DNA from: Actinomycetes bacterium
Lineage (GTDB): Bacteria > Actinomycetota > Actinomycetes > Streptosporangiales > Streptosporangiaceae
Assembly: GCA_021793235.1 (NCBI GenBank)
Contig: JAJYTD010000001.1
Location: forward strand, 62,001-126,000
DNA length: 64,000 nucleotides
Reading direction: 5' to 3'
Program-made: the position numbers and the translations under genes
Shown here: positions 54,535-63,615 of the stretch, in pieces
How positions within the stretch are numbered: position 1 is the first letter of the stretch
How the letters are laid out: each line of letters starts with the position of its first letter
The notes under the pieces: model-generated
What the model was told of the DNA's origin: nothing
The model's database searches: none
The model's input: only the letters and a program-made list of their open reading frames with translations

Positions 54535-55533
54535 TCAGCAGCCCCAGCGCAGGGCCGGAGTGTTCACGGGCGCATCCCACAAGTCCAGGAACTCCTGGTC
54601 GGCGGCGCATACGGTGACCGAGCACCCGGCCATGTCCAGACTGGTGACGTAGTTGCCCACCAGGTTGCGGGCGATGCGGATCCCCCGTTCGGCAAGGAGC
54701 GAGGAGACCTCCCCGAAGACCAGGTAAAGCTCGCTCAGCGGCGTCGCGCCCAGCCCGTTGACGATGACAATGGCCTCCTCTCCCGAGGAGAGGGGGCGGT
54801 CCTCGAGGACCGCCCGCACCATGTCGGCCGCGATCTCGCGGGCGGGCCGAAGCTTCTCCCTGCGGCGGCCGGGTTCGCCGTGGATTCCCACCCCCACCTC
54901 GATCTCGTCGTCGGGAAGGTCGAATCCCGGCCGGCCGGAACCGGGGGTAGTGCAGGAGGTGAGGGCGACGGCAAAGGAACGCGAGGCGGCGTTGACCCGC
55001 CGGCCCAGGTCGGCGACTGCGCCGAGGCCGTCACCGCGCGCCGCCGCGGCGCCCGTGATCTTCTCGACGAGCAGGGTCGCCCCGGTGCCCCGCCGCCCGG
55101 CGGTGAACGTGGAGTCCTGCACGGCGACGTCGTCGTCCACGAGCACGGTTTCCACCCGCAGCCCGTCGTCATCGGCGAGCTCCGCGGCCAACTGGAAGTT
55201 CATCACATCGCCCGTGTAGTTCTTCACGACCAATACCGTTCCCGCGCCGCCGTCGACGGCCCGGACAGCGGCGAGGACCTGGTCGGGAACCGGCGAGGTG
55301 AAGACTTCGCCGGGACAGGCCGCGTCCAGCATCCCCGCACCGACGAAACCGCTATGCAGCGGCTCGTGACCGGAGCCGCCACCGGACACGAGTCCCACCT
55401 TTTTGGGAACGGCTCCGCGGGCGCGCGTGACGACACGGTTGTCCGCATCGACCACGAGATCGGGGTGGGCGGCGGCGAATCCGGCAAGGGAATCGGATAG
55501 GAAGGACTCTGCGGTGTTGAGGAACTTCTTCAC
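54535..55533 (-). CDS. dhaK: PTS-dependent dihydroxyacetone kinase, substrate-binding subunit DhaK
   Basis: The 332-residue subunit binds dihydroxyacetone covalently through a histidine, here probably in EVGVGIHGEPG. VGLVSGGGSGHEPLHSGFVG, VLVVKNYTGDVMNFQLA and VDDDVAVQDSTFTAGRRG (18 residues) are diagnostic. It phosphorylates dihydroxyacetone to DHAP with phosphate relayed from PEP through EI, HPr, DhaM and DhaL. It is divergent from dhaM across 61 bases, so the three subunits share one control region. Confidence 0.95.
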   Translation of the reverse strand: MKKFLNTAESFLSDSLAGFAAAHPDLVVDADNRVVTRARGAVPKKVGLVSGGGSGHEPLHSGFVGAGMLDAACPGEVFTSPVPDQVLAAVRAVDGGAGTVLVVKNYTGDVMNFQLAAELADDDGLRVETVLVDDDVAVQDSTFTAGRRGTGATLLVEKITGAAAARGDGLGAVADLGRRVNAASRSFAVALTSCTTPGSGRPGFDLPDDEIEVGVGIHGEPGRRREKLRPAREIAADMVRAVLEDRPLSSGEEAIVIVNGLGATPLSELYLVFGEVSSLLAERGIRIARNLVGNYVTSLDMAGCSVTVCAADQEFLDLWDAPVNTPALRWGC

Positions 55534-55594
55534 AATGGGCTCCTTCGCTTGCCGGGGTGCGCAACCAGCGTTTCCGTGGGTAGCCTAATCGTCC

Positions 55595-55999
55595 ATGGAC
55601 AACACCGTCGGGATCGTCCTCGTCTCGCACAGTCACATTCTCGCGGACGGTCTGCGCGACCTGCTGGAGCAGCTCGGATCCGGCTCCGGTCCCCGGCCGA
55701 TCGTGCCCGCGGGCGGAACCGATGACGGTGGGATCGGCACCAGCTACGACCTGATCCTCGCCGCCATAGGCCGGGCCGACCAGGGGGCCGGGGTGGTGGT
55801 GCTGCCCGACATCGGTAGTTCCGTGCTCACCGCGCGCTTGGTGCTGGAGGACTATCCGCGCGACGACGTGGTCGTGGTCGATGCCCCGTTCGTCGAGGGC
55901 GCGGTCGCGGCCGCCGTGACCGCCGCGGCCGGTGCCGGACTCGACGCCGTGGCGGCCGCCGCCCGGGAGGCGCGCGACATCCCCAAGTTCCCGTCCTGA
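55595..55999 (+). CDS. dhaM: PTS-dependent dihydroxyacetone kinase, phosphotransferase subunit DhaM
   Basis: The 134-residue protein has an EIIA(mannose)-type domain only: GIVLVSHSHILADGLRDLL with the phosphorylated histidine, then PAGGTDDGGIGTSYDLILAAI and VVVLPDIGSSVLTARL. The fused HPr and EI parts seen in enterobacterial DhaM are absent, so it must take phosphate from general HPr. ATG 55595 begins it, divergent from dhaK. A strong hairpin ends the gene. Confidence 0.93.
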   Translation: MDNTVGIVLVSHSHILADGLRDLLEQLGSGSGPRPIVPAGGTDDGGIGTSYDLILAAIGRADQGAGVVVLPDIGSSVLTARLVLEDYPRDDVVVVDAPFVEGAVAAAVTAAAGAGLDAVAAAAREARDIPKFPS

Positions 56000-56007
56000 C
56001 ACTGCCT

Positions 56008-56047
56008 GCGAGCACGCCCGGCCGCTGCAACGGCCGGGCGTGCTCGC
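56008..56047 (+). terminator. Hairpin after dhaM
   Basis: GCGAGCACGCCCGGCCG (56008-56024) pairs perfectly over 17 bp with 56031-56047 around CTGCAA. It is nine bases after the dhaM stop, without a T-run. Confidence 0.65.
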
Positions 56048-56114
56048 GGTGTGCTGCCGTTTCCGGCTGTTGGAAGAAAAACCTGTTGCCGTGCGCTCTT
56101 ATCCTTGAAGCCGT

Positions 56115-59100
56115 ATGAAAACCTCGCCTGCGAGATCCCCGCTCTCTGAACTCCGCGCACGCCTTGACGGGCTGATGCTCGCCGATCGCCACCGGTTGCG
56201 GCGCCGTATCGACGGCGTCGCGAAGGTCCGCGACGAACGCAAACGCGCGGCCATCGCCGCGGAGATCGCCTCCGACATCGAGCTGGCCGAGGTGCGCGTG
56301 GAGCAGCGCGCATCCGCCCTCCCTCGGATCACCTATCCCGAGGAGCTTCCGGTCAGCAGAAAGAAGGACGACATCGCCGAGGCGATCCGCGCCCACCAGG
56401 TGGTGATCGTCGCTGGTGAGACCGGGTCGGGCAAGACCACCCAGTTGCCCAAGATCTGCATGGAACTGGGGCGCGGCGTACTCGGCAGCATCGGCCACAC
56501 CCAGCCGCGTCGGCTGGCGGCGCGTACGGTGGCTGAACGGATCGCCGAGGAACTCGCCACCCCGCTGGGCGAAGCCGTGGGCTACAAGGTCCGCTTCACC
56601 GACCGATCCGGCGACGACACGCTGGTCAAGCTCATGACCGACGGTATCCTGCTCGCCGAGATCCAGCAGGACCGGATGCTGCGCGGATACGACACGCTGA
56701 TCATCGACGAAGCGCACGAACGCAGCCTGAATATCGACTTCCTGCTCGGCTACATCAAGCAGTTGCTGCCCCGCCGCCCCGATCTGAAGGTGGTCATCAC
56801 CTCCGCCACCATCGACCCCGAGCGGTTCTCCCGGCATTTCGGTAACGCGCCGATCATCGAGGTCTCCGGGCGCACCTATCCGGTCGAGGTCCGCTATCGG
56901 CCCATGAGCGACGGGGCGGAAGACGAGGACGGTGAGGAGCGCGACCAGGCCCAGGCCATCTGTGCGGCAGTGGCCGAACTGCAGAAGGAGGGGCCCGGGG
57001 ACATCCTGGTCTTCCTCAGCGGAGAGCGCGAGATCCGCGATACCGCCGATGCCCTGGAAAAGCAGCGGCTCCGCGACACCGAGATCCTCCCGCTGTTCGC
57101 CCGGCTGTCGGCCGCTGAACAGCATCGGGTGTTCGCTCCGCACCGAGGCCGCCGCATCGTTTTGGCGACCAACGTCGCCGAGACGTCGCTGACGGTTCCC
57201 GGCATCAGATACGTGATCGACCCCGGTACCGCCCGCATATCCCGCTACAGCCACCGAACCAAGGTGCAGCGGCTGCCGATCGAGGCGGTCTCCCAGGCGT
57301 CGGCGAACCAGCGCAAGGGGCGCTGCGGCCGGGTGGCAGAGGGCATCTGCATCCGGCTGTACTCGGAGGAGGATTTCAGCTCCCGGCCGGAGTTCACCGA
57401 CCCGGAGATCCTGCGGACCAACCTCGCCTCGGTCATCCTGCAGATGGCGTCGCTGGGGCTGGGCGACATCTCCGCGTTCCCCTTTGTGGAGGGCCCCGAC
57501 CGCCGCCAGATCAAGGACGGGGTCCACCTGCTCCAGGAGCTCGGTGCCCTCGACCTTGAGGAGAAGGACACGCGCAAGCAGCTCACGCCCATGGGCCGCA
57601 GGCTGGCGCAGCTTCCGGTCGACCCCCGACTGGGCCGCATGGTGCTGGAGGCCGCCGACAATGGGTGCGTTCGCGAAGTCATGATCATCGCGGCGGCTCT
57701 GTCCATCCAGGATCCGCGGGAGCGCCCGGCGGACCAGCAGCAGGCCGCAGCGGAGCACCACGCCCGCTTCGCCGACAAGGACTCGGACTTCCTCGCCTAC
57801 CTCAACCTGTGGAAATACCTGCAGGAGCAGCAGAAGGCGCTTTCTGGCAACCAGTTCCGCAAGCTGTGCCGCGCCGAGTTTCTGAACTACCTGCGGGTGC
57901 GCGAGTGGCAGGACGTCTACAGCCAGCTCAAACAGGTGGTCAGGCAGATGGGGGTCTCCCTCAATGACGCCGCTGCCGACCCGAAGAACGTGCACCTCTC
58001 ACTGCTGGCCGGCCTACTGTCCCACATCGGCATGAAGGACCTGGAGAAGCACGAGTACGTAGGCGGGCGCGGCGCCCGCTTCGCGATCTTTCCCGGGTCC
58101 TCGCTGTTCAAGAAGCAGCCGCGGTATGTGATGGCGGCGGAGCTGGTGGAGACGTCGCGGCTGTGGGGGCGCATGGTCGCCCGCATCGAACCCGAGTGGG
58201 CCGAGGACGTCGGCCGGCACATCGTGAAACGCTCCTACAGCGAGCCGCACTGGGAGAAGAAGCGGGGCGCGGTCATGGGCTATGAGCGCGTCACACTCTA
58301 CGGTGTGCCGATCGTGGCGCGGCGCAAGGTCGGTTACGCGAAGGTGGACCCCGAGCTCTCACGGGAGCTGTTCATCCGGCACGCCCTTGTCGAGGGCGAC
58401 TGGCAGACCCATCACCGGTTCTTCCACGAGAACCGGCGGTTGCTGGAGGAGGTCGAAGACCTGGAGCACCGCGCGCGGCGCCGTGACATCCTGGTCGATG
58501 ACGAGACGCTCTTCCGGTTCTACGACGAGCGGGTCGGTGCGGAAGCCGTCTCCGCCGCCCATTTCGACGCATGGTGGAAGCGCGCTCGCCGCAGCGCCCC
58601 CGACCTGCTGCTGTTCGAAAAGTCGATGCTGATCAACGAGGGCTCAGAGCAGGTCAGTGAGGAGGACTATCCGGATGTCTGGCGCCAGGGTGACCTCACG
58701 TTTCCACTGACCTACCAGTTCGAGCCGGGCACAGAGGCGGACGGCGTCACCGCGCACATCCCGCTGAAGGTGCTCAACCAGGTCAGCGCAGAGGGGTTCG
58801 ATTGGCAGATCCCCGGCCTGCGTGCGGACCTCGTCACCGCGCTGATCCGGTCTCTGCCCAAACCTCTCCGGCGCAACTTCGTTCCCGTTCCCGATCATGC
58901 CGCGGCCGTCCTGGAGCGGCTCACGCCCTACGAGGAGCCGCTGCTGGATGTTTTGGGGCGGGAGCTCAGCATGATGGGCGGTGAACGGATCCCGGCGCAG
59001 GATTGGCAGCTGGACAAGGTCCCCGACCATTTGCGGATCACCTTCCGGGCGGTCGACGACCGGGGGCGTGCGCTCGCCGAGGACAAGGATCTCGACGCGC

Positions 59101-60041
59101 TGCGCGCGCGGCTCAAGCCGCGGCTGCGAAAAGCGATCTCCGCCGAAGCGAAGGGGATCGAGAAGAAGGGGTTGACTTCCTGGGACTTCGGTCCGTTGCA
59201 GCGGACCTTCCAGCACACGACGGCGGGGCCGGCGGTCAAGGGCTATCCGGCGCTGGTCGACGAGGGCGATAGTGTGGCGATCCGCATCTTCGATACCGAG
59301 GCCGAGCAGCGCTCCTCGATGTGGGCGGGGGTGCGTCGCCTGCTCCTGCTGCAGATCCCCTCGCCGGTGGCCGCAGTGCAGCGCGGACTGGACAACCAGA
59401 CCAAGCTTGCGTTGAGCCACAATCCGCACGGTTCGGTCCCGGCGCTCTTCGACGACTGCCTGGAGTGCGCCGTCGACGCGCTGATGGCCGACGCGAGCGG
59501 CGGGCGAGCGGAAGTGGGCGTGTGGGACCCCGCCGCGTTCGCCCGGTTGCACGAGCACGTCCGCGCCGAACTCGCCGACACCCTGGACGACGTCGTGGGC
59601 AAGGCCGCACGAGTGCTGGCCGCGGCACACGAGGTGGGCCGGAGCATGAAGGGCACGACGAGTCTGGCCGTGCTGCCGTCGCTCAACGATATCCAGCAGC
59701 AGATGGCCGGGCTGATCCATCCGGGGTTTGTGACAGAGGCCGGTCTGCGTCGACTTCCCGACCTGCACCGCTACCTGAGGGCGATCGGGCGCCGACTGGC
59801 CAAGCTCGCGGAGAACCCGCGGCGCGACCAGGTCGGCATGGCCAAGGTCGAGCAGATGCGCCAGGCGAGGGAACGGCTGCTCTCCTCCCTCGGCCCCGGC
59901 CGCGCGGGTGACCCCGATGTGCGCGAGATCCGGTGGATGCTGGAGGAGCTGCGCGTCAGTTTCTTCGCCCAGGAGCTGGGGACGGCCTACCCGGTCTCGG
60001 AGAAGCGGATCCTGAAGGCGATCGAGGCCGTGAAGGGATGA
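56115..60041 (+). CDS. hrpA: ATP-dependent RNA helicase HrpA
   Basis: The 1308-residue DEAH-box helicase has Walker A GETGSGKT (101-108), TQPRRLAARTVAERI, DEAH at 198-201, SATIDPERFSRHF near 230, LVFLSGEREIRDTADAL in outline, and VLATNVAETSLTVPGIRYVID followed by RKGRCGRVAEG. Helicase-associated and OB-fold domains follow, then the long C-terminal DUF3418 region typical of HrpA. In other bacteria HrpA acts on RNA structure and rescues stalled ribosomes. ATG 56115 fits the family. It is a monocistronic-looking gene with 480 bases behind it. Confidence 0.95.
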   Translation: MKTSPARSPLSELRARLDGLMLADRHRLRRRIDGVAKVRDERKRAAIAAEIASDIELAEVRVEQRASALPRITYPEELPVSRKKDDIAEAIRAHQVVIVAGETGSGKTTQLPKICMELGRGVLGSIGHTQPRRLAARTVAERIAEELATPLGEAVGYKVRFTDRSGDDTLVKLMTDGILLAEIQQDRMLRGYDTLIIDEAHERSLNIDFLLGYIKQLLPRRPDLKVVITSATIDPERFSRHFGNAPIIEVSGRTYPVEVRYRPMSDGAEDEDGEERDQAQAICAAVAELQKEGPGDILVFLSGEREIRDTADALEKQRLRDTEILPLFARLSAAEQHRVFAPHRGRRIVLATNVAETSLTVPGIRYVIDPGTARISRYSHRTKVQRLPIEAVSQASANQRKGRCGRVAEGICIRLYSEEDFSSRPEFTDPEILRTNLASVILQMASLGLGDISAFPFVEGPDRRQIKDGVHLLQELGALDLEEKDTRKQLTPMGRRLAQLPVDPRLGRMVLEAADNGCVREVMIIAAALSIQDPRERPADQQQAAAEHHARFADKDSDFLAYLNLWKYLQEQQKALSGNQFRKLCRAEFLNYLRVREWQDVYSQLKQVVRQMGVSLNDAAADPKNVHLSLLAGLLSHIGMKDLEKHEYVGGRGARFAIFPGSSLFKKQPRYVMAAELVETSRLWGRMVARIEPEWAEDVGRHIVKRSYSEPHWEKKRGAVMGYERVTLYGVPIVARRKVGYAKVDPELSRELFIRHALVEGDWQTHHRFFHENRRLLEEVEDLEHRARRRDILVDDETLFRFYDERVGAEAVSAAHFDAWWKRARRSAPDLLLFEKSMLINEGSEQVSEEDYPDVWRQGDLTFPLTYQFEPGTEADGVTAHIPLKVLNQVSAEGFDWQIPGLRADLVTALIRSLPKPLRRNFVPVPDHAAAVLERLTPYEEPLLDVLGRELSMMGGERIPAQDWQLDKVPDHLRITFRAVDDRGRALAEDKDLDALRARLKPRLRKAISAEAKGIEKKGLTSWDFGPLQRTFQHTTAGPAVKGYPALVDEGDSVAIRIFDTEAEQRSSMWAGVRRLLLLQIPSPVAAVQRGLDNQTKLALSHNPHGSVPALFDDCLECAVDALMADASGGRAEVGVWDPAAFARLHEHVRAELADTLDDVVGKAARVLAAAHEVGRSMKGTTSLAVLPSLNDIQQQMAGLIHPGFVTEAGLRRLPDLHRYLRAIGRRLAKLAENPRRDQVGMAKVEQMRQARERLLSSLGPGRAGDPDVREIRWMLEELRVSFFAQELGTAYPVSEKRILKAIEAVKG

Positions 60042-60524
60042 CCGGGAGCGGCCGTGCCCTCCGCGGCCGCCATCGGCCCCATGATCAATTTCCCCCGTCC
60101 TCTTGGCACCGGCTCCCGAGTGCGCCAAAGTAGGGGCGTGGCCATAAAACCCGACACAAGCGGTGCTACCGCACCAAAGTGGCGTTGGCCACATCCTTGC
60201 GACGTACAGGTCGATGCAAGCCAGGGTGACTCGGTGAGCTCGCCGGGCGGATTGTCGCGTTCGACGGGAAAATGGTGTGTTTTCCCCATTCGAGGTTCGG
60301 CTTTCTGTGCTAGCGTGACCGCCGATTCGTTTACTTTCAGGCGGTAGTTTCGGCGGTTCGTCCGCCGTAGACCCGGCCGTCCAACGCGATCGGTTTCCCG
60401 CTGCCCCGGTTTCGCCGGTGGCGACCCGACCGCTCCGGCTGGAGGGAACCCCCAAGTGTCGTCGGTGTCACGTGCGCCGATTCCCGCCGCTGGTCAGTTG
60501 CCCCCGCATACGAGGAGATGTGCC
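60042..60524. other. 483-base gap upstream of the conservon
   Basis: No gene is evident. GGGAAAA-N7-TTTTCCC (60266-60286) is a clean dyad, possibly an operator. TAGCGT (60311-60316) resembles a -10 box, with no good -35. GAGGAG seven bases before GTG 60525 is the cvnA ribosome site. Confidence 0.45.
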
Positions 60525-62015
60525 GTGGCGCAGGCGCCATCATCGACTGGGCAAGGGAATCAGCCCTTCGCACAGCCACCGGCTGAGCAAGGGGGAACCC
60601 CTCTCTCCCACATGGTGCGAGCCGAGGAGGCAGCCGGCCCCCCGCCCCGGGGCGGACGGTGGCAGCGCTTCCTGAACCGGCTCGGTATGGGCCGCCGGTC
60701 CCGTTCTACCGGCCACATGACCGCCCAGGAACTCTTCAACGCGCAGCAGCAGATGTACGCGCAGCAGGTTGCGCAGCAGCAGCAGTTCGCGGCCTCCCAG
60801 CCACAGGTCGTGCAGCCGCAGAATCCGCCGGGACAGTACTCGCAGCCCCAGCTGTCGTCGGCCGGTCCGCCGCACCCCGCCGCTCCGTCCGCACCTGCCG
60901 CCCCCGTCGCCCCGGCTGCGCCCGCCGCTCCGGCTGCGGGCGCCAACGCCGGTTCCCAGGAACCCTCGGTCGCCTCGGCGCCGACAGAGCTGGTGACCGG
61001 AACACTGGCCGGTTTGGCAATGCGTGACCTCGCCCTCGTCGACTCCCTCATCGAAGTCGTCGAAGAACTGGAGGACACCAGCGAGGACCCCGAACTCCTC
61101 GAGAAGCTGTTCAAGATCGACAACCTCGCTACCCGGATGCGCCGCAACGGCGAGAACCTGCTGGTGCTTGCGGGGCAGGACACCGGGGACCCCTCGACCG
61201 AACCCGTTCCGCTTCTCGATGTCGCCCGCGCCGCGATCTCCGAGATCAGCGAATACCAGCGGGTCCAGATCGGGCACCTCCCCGATCTGTTCATCTCCGG
61301 GTCGGCTGCCGACGACATCAGCCACCTGCTGGCCGAGCTGATGGACAACGCGACGGAGAAATCACCGGAGCATGCCCAGGTCGTCGTCAGCGCCCAGTCG
61401 ATGTCGGGCGAACGGCTGCTGATCACAGTCGAGGACGAGGGAATCGGTATCCCCAAACAGCAGCTCGATTCCCTCAACGCCCGACTCCGCGGTGAGCCGG
61501 TTCTGGACGAGCAGGTCATGCGACACATGGGACTCTACGTCGTCAGCCGTATCGCGCACCGGCACGGTATCCAGGTCCAGCTCGAAGGACGTGCCTTCCG
61601 CGGAGTGAGCGCCCATGTCGTGGTACCGGCCAGCCTGTTCAGCAACACAGGACCGCGCCAGGTGGCCGCCCCGCCGGTTGCGCGCCTCGCGTCGCGCGAG
61701 ACGGTGACGACAACGGCCCTCCGGGAAACGGCGCGTCCGGCCCCCGCTCCGTCCGCTCCCGTCTCGCAACAGCAGGAGAAGAGCAGCACCATGGACTCTT
61801 CGGTGACCGCAGCGGGGCTGCCGCGCCGCAGCGCGCACAAGAACACGGTTCCGCCCCCGATGGCCCCACCGGGCGCGGAGGACAACACCGCGCCGCCCGA
61901 GGGCGAGGGAGCCACCGAGAAGGGGCAGGCCGGGTCCACCACACGGGCGGAACGGATCCGTGCCGACCTGGAGGGATTCATGGAAGGCCAGAGAGAGGCG
62001 GCCGCCGATGAATGA
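60525..62015 (+). CDS. cvnA: Conservon sensor-like ATPase CvnA
   Basis: The 496-residue soluble protein has a Gln/Pro/Ala-rich N-terminal third (including QQQQ and repeated APA), a central helical part (LAMRDLALVDSLIEVVEELED) and a GHKL ATPase domain: LLAELMDNATEKSP (N box), EDEGIGIP (G1) and MGLYVVSRIAHRHG (G2). No H-box histidine for autophosphorylation is seen, as is usual for CvnA, which is thought to act with CvnB, CvnC and CvnD in a G-protein-like membrane complex. Unlike many CvnA proteins it has no membrane segments. GTG 60525 follows GAGGAG; the frame opens at 60456. Confidence 0.88.
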   Translation: MAQAPSSTGQGNQPFAQPPAEQGGTPLSHMVRAEEAAGPPPRGGRWQRFLNRLGMGRRSRSTGHMTAQELFNAQQQMYAQQVAQQQQFAASQPQVVQPQNPPGQYSQPQLSSAGPPHPAAPSAPAAPVAPAAPAAPAAGANAGSQEPSVASAPTELVTGTLAGLAMRDLALVDSLIEVVEELEDTSEDPELLEKLFKIDNLATRMRRNGENLLVLAGQDTGDPSTEPVPLLDVARAAISEISEYQRVQIGHLPDLFISGSAADDISHLLAELMDNATEKSPEHAQVVVSAQSMSGERLLITVEDEGIGIPKQQLDSLNARLRGEPVLDEQVMRHMGLYVVSRIAHRHGIQVQLEGRAFRGVSAHVVVPASLFSNTGPRQVAAPPVARLASRETVTTTALRETARPAPAPSAPVSQQQEKSSTMDSSVTAAGLPRRSAHKNTVPPPMAPPGAEDNTAPPEGEGATEKGQAGSTTRAERIRADLEGFMEGQREAAADE

Positions 62016-62071
62016 GGGTTCATCGCCCGACTGCGCTTTCCTGACCGAATCGAATGAGAATGTGGACGGAT

Positions 62072-62497
62072 ATGGACAACCGCTTGAGTGAGAGCGCTGA
62101 GAACTTCACCTGGCTCATCTCCAACTTCGTCTCCGAAGTATCCGGTGTCGAGCACGCGGTGGTCGTCTCCTCTGACGGGTTGCTGCTCGCCGCCTCGCGT
62201 GACTTCCCCGAGCAGTACGCTGAGCAGCTGTCGGCGATCGCCAGCGGCCTGCAGAGCTTGGCGGACGGTACGGCGCGGATGTTCGGCAAGGGAAACTCCG
62301 AGCAGCTGATCCTGCGCATGCAGCACGGTTACCTCTTCGTCATGTCCATCAGCGACGGGTCTTCGCTGGCCGTGCTGACCTCGGGCGACGCCGACATGAA
62401 GATCGTCGCTTACAAGATGACACTGCTGGTGGAGAGCGCGGGCCATGCGCTGACACCTCAACTTCGCTCCCAACTGCGCGAGGTCATGGAGCCGTGA
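62072..62497 (+). CDS. cvnB: Conservon roadblock/LC7 protein CvnB
   Basis: The 141-residue protein has a roadblock/LC7 fold: FTWLISNFVSEVSGVEHAVVV, DGLLLAASRDFPEQYAEQL, ASGLQSLADGTARMFG and YLFVMSISDGSSLAVL. In conservons it probably regulates the nucleotide state of CvnD. The start is uncertain: in-frame ATG codons lie at 62054, 62060 and 62072, none with a good ribosome site; 62072 gives the family N-terminus. It follows cvnA by 56 bases. Confidence 0.9.
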   Translation: MDNRLSESAENFTWLISNFVSEVSGVEHAVVVSSDGLLLAASRDFPEQYAEQLSAIASGLQSLADGTARMFGKGNSEQLILRMQHGYLFVMSISDGSSLAVLTSGDADMKIVAYKMTLLVESAGHALTPQLRSQLREVMEP

Positions 62498-62561
62498 CCG
62501 TGCAACCGACTGCTGACGGAAGTCGAAGTACTCCCCGCAGGACGAAAGGGGTGCCACCGCA

Positions 62562-62921
62562 ATGAGCATTCGCAGGAGAAGGGGCGCGCGGATCCGCCCC
62601 TACACCTTCACCGGTGGCCGGACGCGTTCGCGCCACCCCCTGATGGTGCAGACACTGGTTTCAGTCGCAGACGCCAACGCTTCGGCTCCGCCCAACCTGC
62701 TACCGGAGTCGCAGAGCATCTATGAGTTGTGCAGGGAAGCCCGCTCGGTCGCCGAGATCTCCGCAGAGCTGAAGATCCCCATGGGCGTGACCCAGGTCCT
62801 CCTGAGCGACCTGGCCGACCAGGGCTTCGTCTACATCCATCCGACCATCACGGGCCACAGTCCGTCGGAGAATCAAGTTCTGGAGAGGGCGCTGCGTGGA
62901 CTCGAACGTCTCTTCCAATAG
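62562..62921 (+). CDS. cvnC: Conservon DUF742 protein CvnC
   Basis: The 119-residue DUF742 protein shows RIRPYTFTGGRTRSRHPLMV, then YELCREARSVAEISAELKIPMGV (split as SIYELCREA and SVAEISAELKIP) and LSDLADQGFVYIHP, a winged-helix-like pattern. Its partner role is inferred from constant placement between CvnB and CvnD. Its 3' end overlaps cvnD by 26 bases, implying translational coupling. Confidence 0.92.
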   Translation: MSIRRRRGARIRPYTFTGGRTRSRHPLMVQTLVSVADANASAPPNLLPESQSIYELCREARSVAEISAELKIPMGVTQVLLSDLADQGFVYIHPTITGHSPSENQVLERALRGLERLFQ

Positions 62922-63501
62922 CACAGGTCACGGGTCGCTGGTTTCCACCAAGATCGTCATCGCCGGTGGATTCGGTGCGGGAAAGACCACTCTGGTCGGC
63001 TCGGTCTCGGAGATCCCCCCGGTTTCCACCGAGGCCGTCATGACCGAAGCCAGCATGGACCATGACGACACATCGGCCACGCCGGGCAAGATAACCACCA
63101 CCGTGGCCATGGACTTCGGGCGCCTCACGCTTGAACGCGAACTGATCATGTACATGTTCGGCACGCCCGGCCAGGCACGCTTCTGGTTCATGTGGGACGA
63201 CATCGTCCGCGGTGCGGTCGGCGCCGTCATCGTGGTCGACAGCCGCCGGCTGGCCGACTGCTTCGACGCGATCGATTACTTCGAGAAGAACCAGAGCATT
63301 CCCTATATCGTGGCGCTGAACAAGTTCGACGGTGAACTCGACTACACGGTCGAGGAGATTCGGGAGGCGCTGGAGATCGCACCGGACATCCCGATCATCG
63401 ACTTCGATGCCAGGGACCGCAGATCCGCGGGCGGCGTGCTCAAGCGCCTGCTGGAGTACACCCTGTCGCGTCGGCCCAGCCAGCCCGAACTCGTCGGCTG
63501 A
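62896..63501 (+). CDS. cvnD: Conservon small GTPase CvnD
   Basis: The 201-residue Ras-like GTPase has P-loop GGFGAGKTTLVG, G3 FGTPGQARF (switch II, with Gln as in catalytically competent GTPases), and G4 ALNKFDGEL. In streptomycetes CvnD is peripherally membrane-bound and its conservon influences development and secondary metabolism. GTG 62896 lies inside the cvnC end. A strong hairpin follows, closing the four-gene unit. Confidence 0.95.
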   Translation: MDSNVSSNSTGHGSLVSTKIVIAGGFGAGKTTLVGSVSEIPPVSTEAVMTEASMDHDDTSATPGKITTTVAMDFGRLTLERELIMYMFGTPGQARFWFMWDDIVRGAVGAVIVVDSRRLADCFDAIDYFEKNQSIPYIVALNKFDGELDYTVEEIREALEIAPDIPIIDFDARDRRSAGGVLKRLLEYTLSRRPSQPELVG

Positions 63502-63535
63502 GCGGGAAGATCGGCGAAGGGCCGCAGGACAGCAG

Positions 63536-63571
63536 GAATGGGGGTCTACGCGACCGCGTGGACCCCCATTC
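63536..63571 (+). terminator. Hairpin after the conservon
   Basis: GAATGGGGGTC plus TACGC (63536-63551) pairs with GCGTG plus GACCCCCATTC (63556-63571), 16 bp with one T-G wobble and loop GACC. It is 34 bases after the cvnD stop, without a T-run. Confidence 0.65.
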
Positions 63572-63615
63572 GCATGGGGCGGATCAACAAGCGAAGCGAC
63601 GGATGGGCGGATGCA

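Noticed and set aside
58644-60455. 603-residue minus-strand frame opposite the end of hrpA
   Set aside because: It overlaps the certain HrpA C-terminus and has no recognisable domain.
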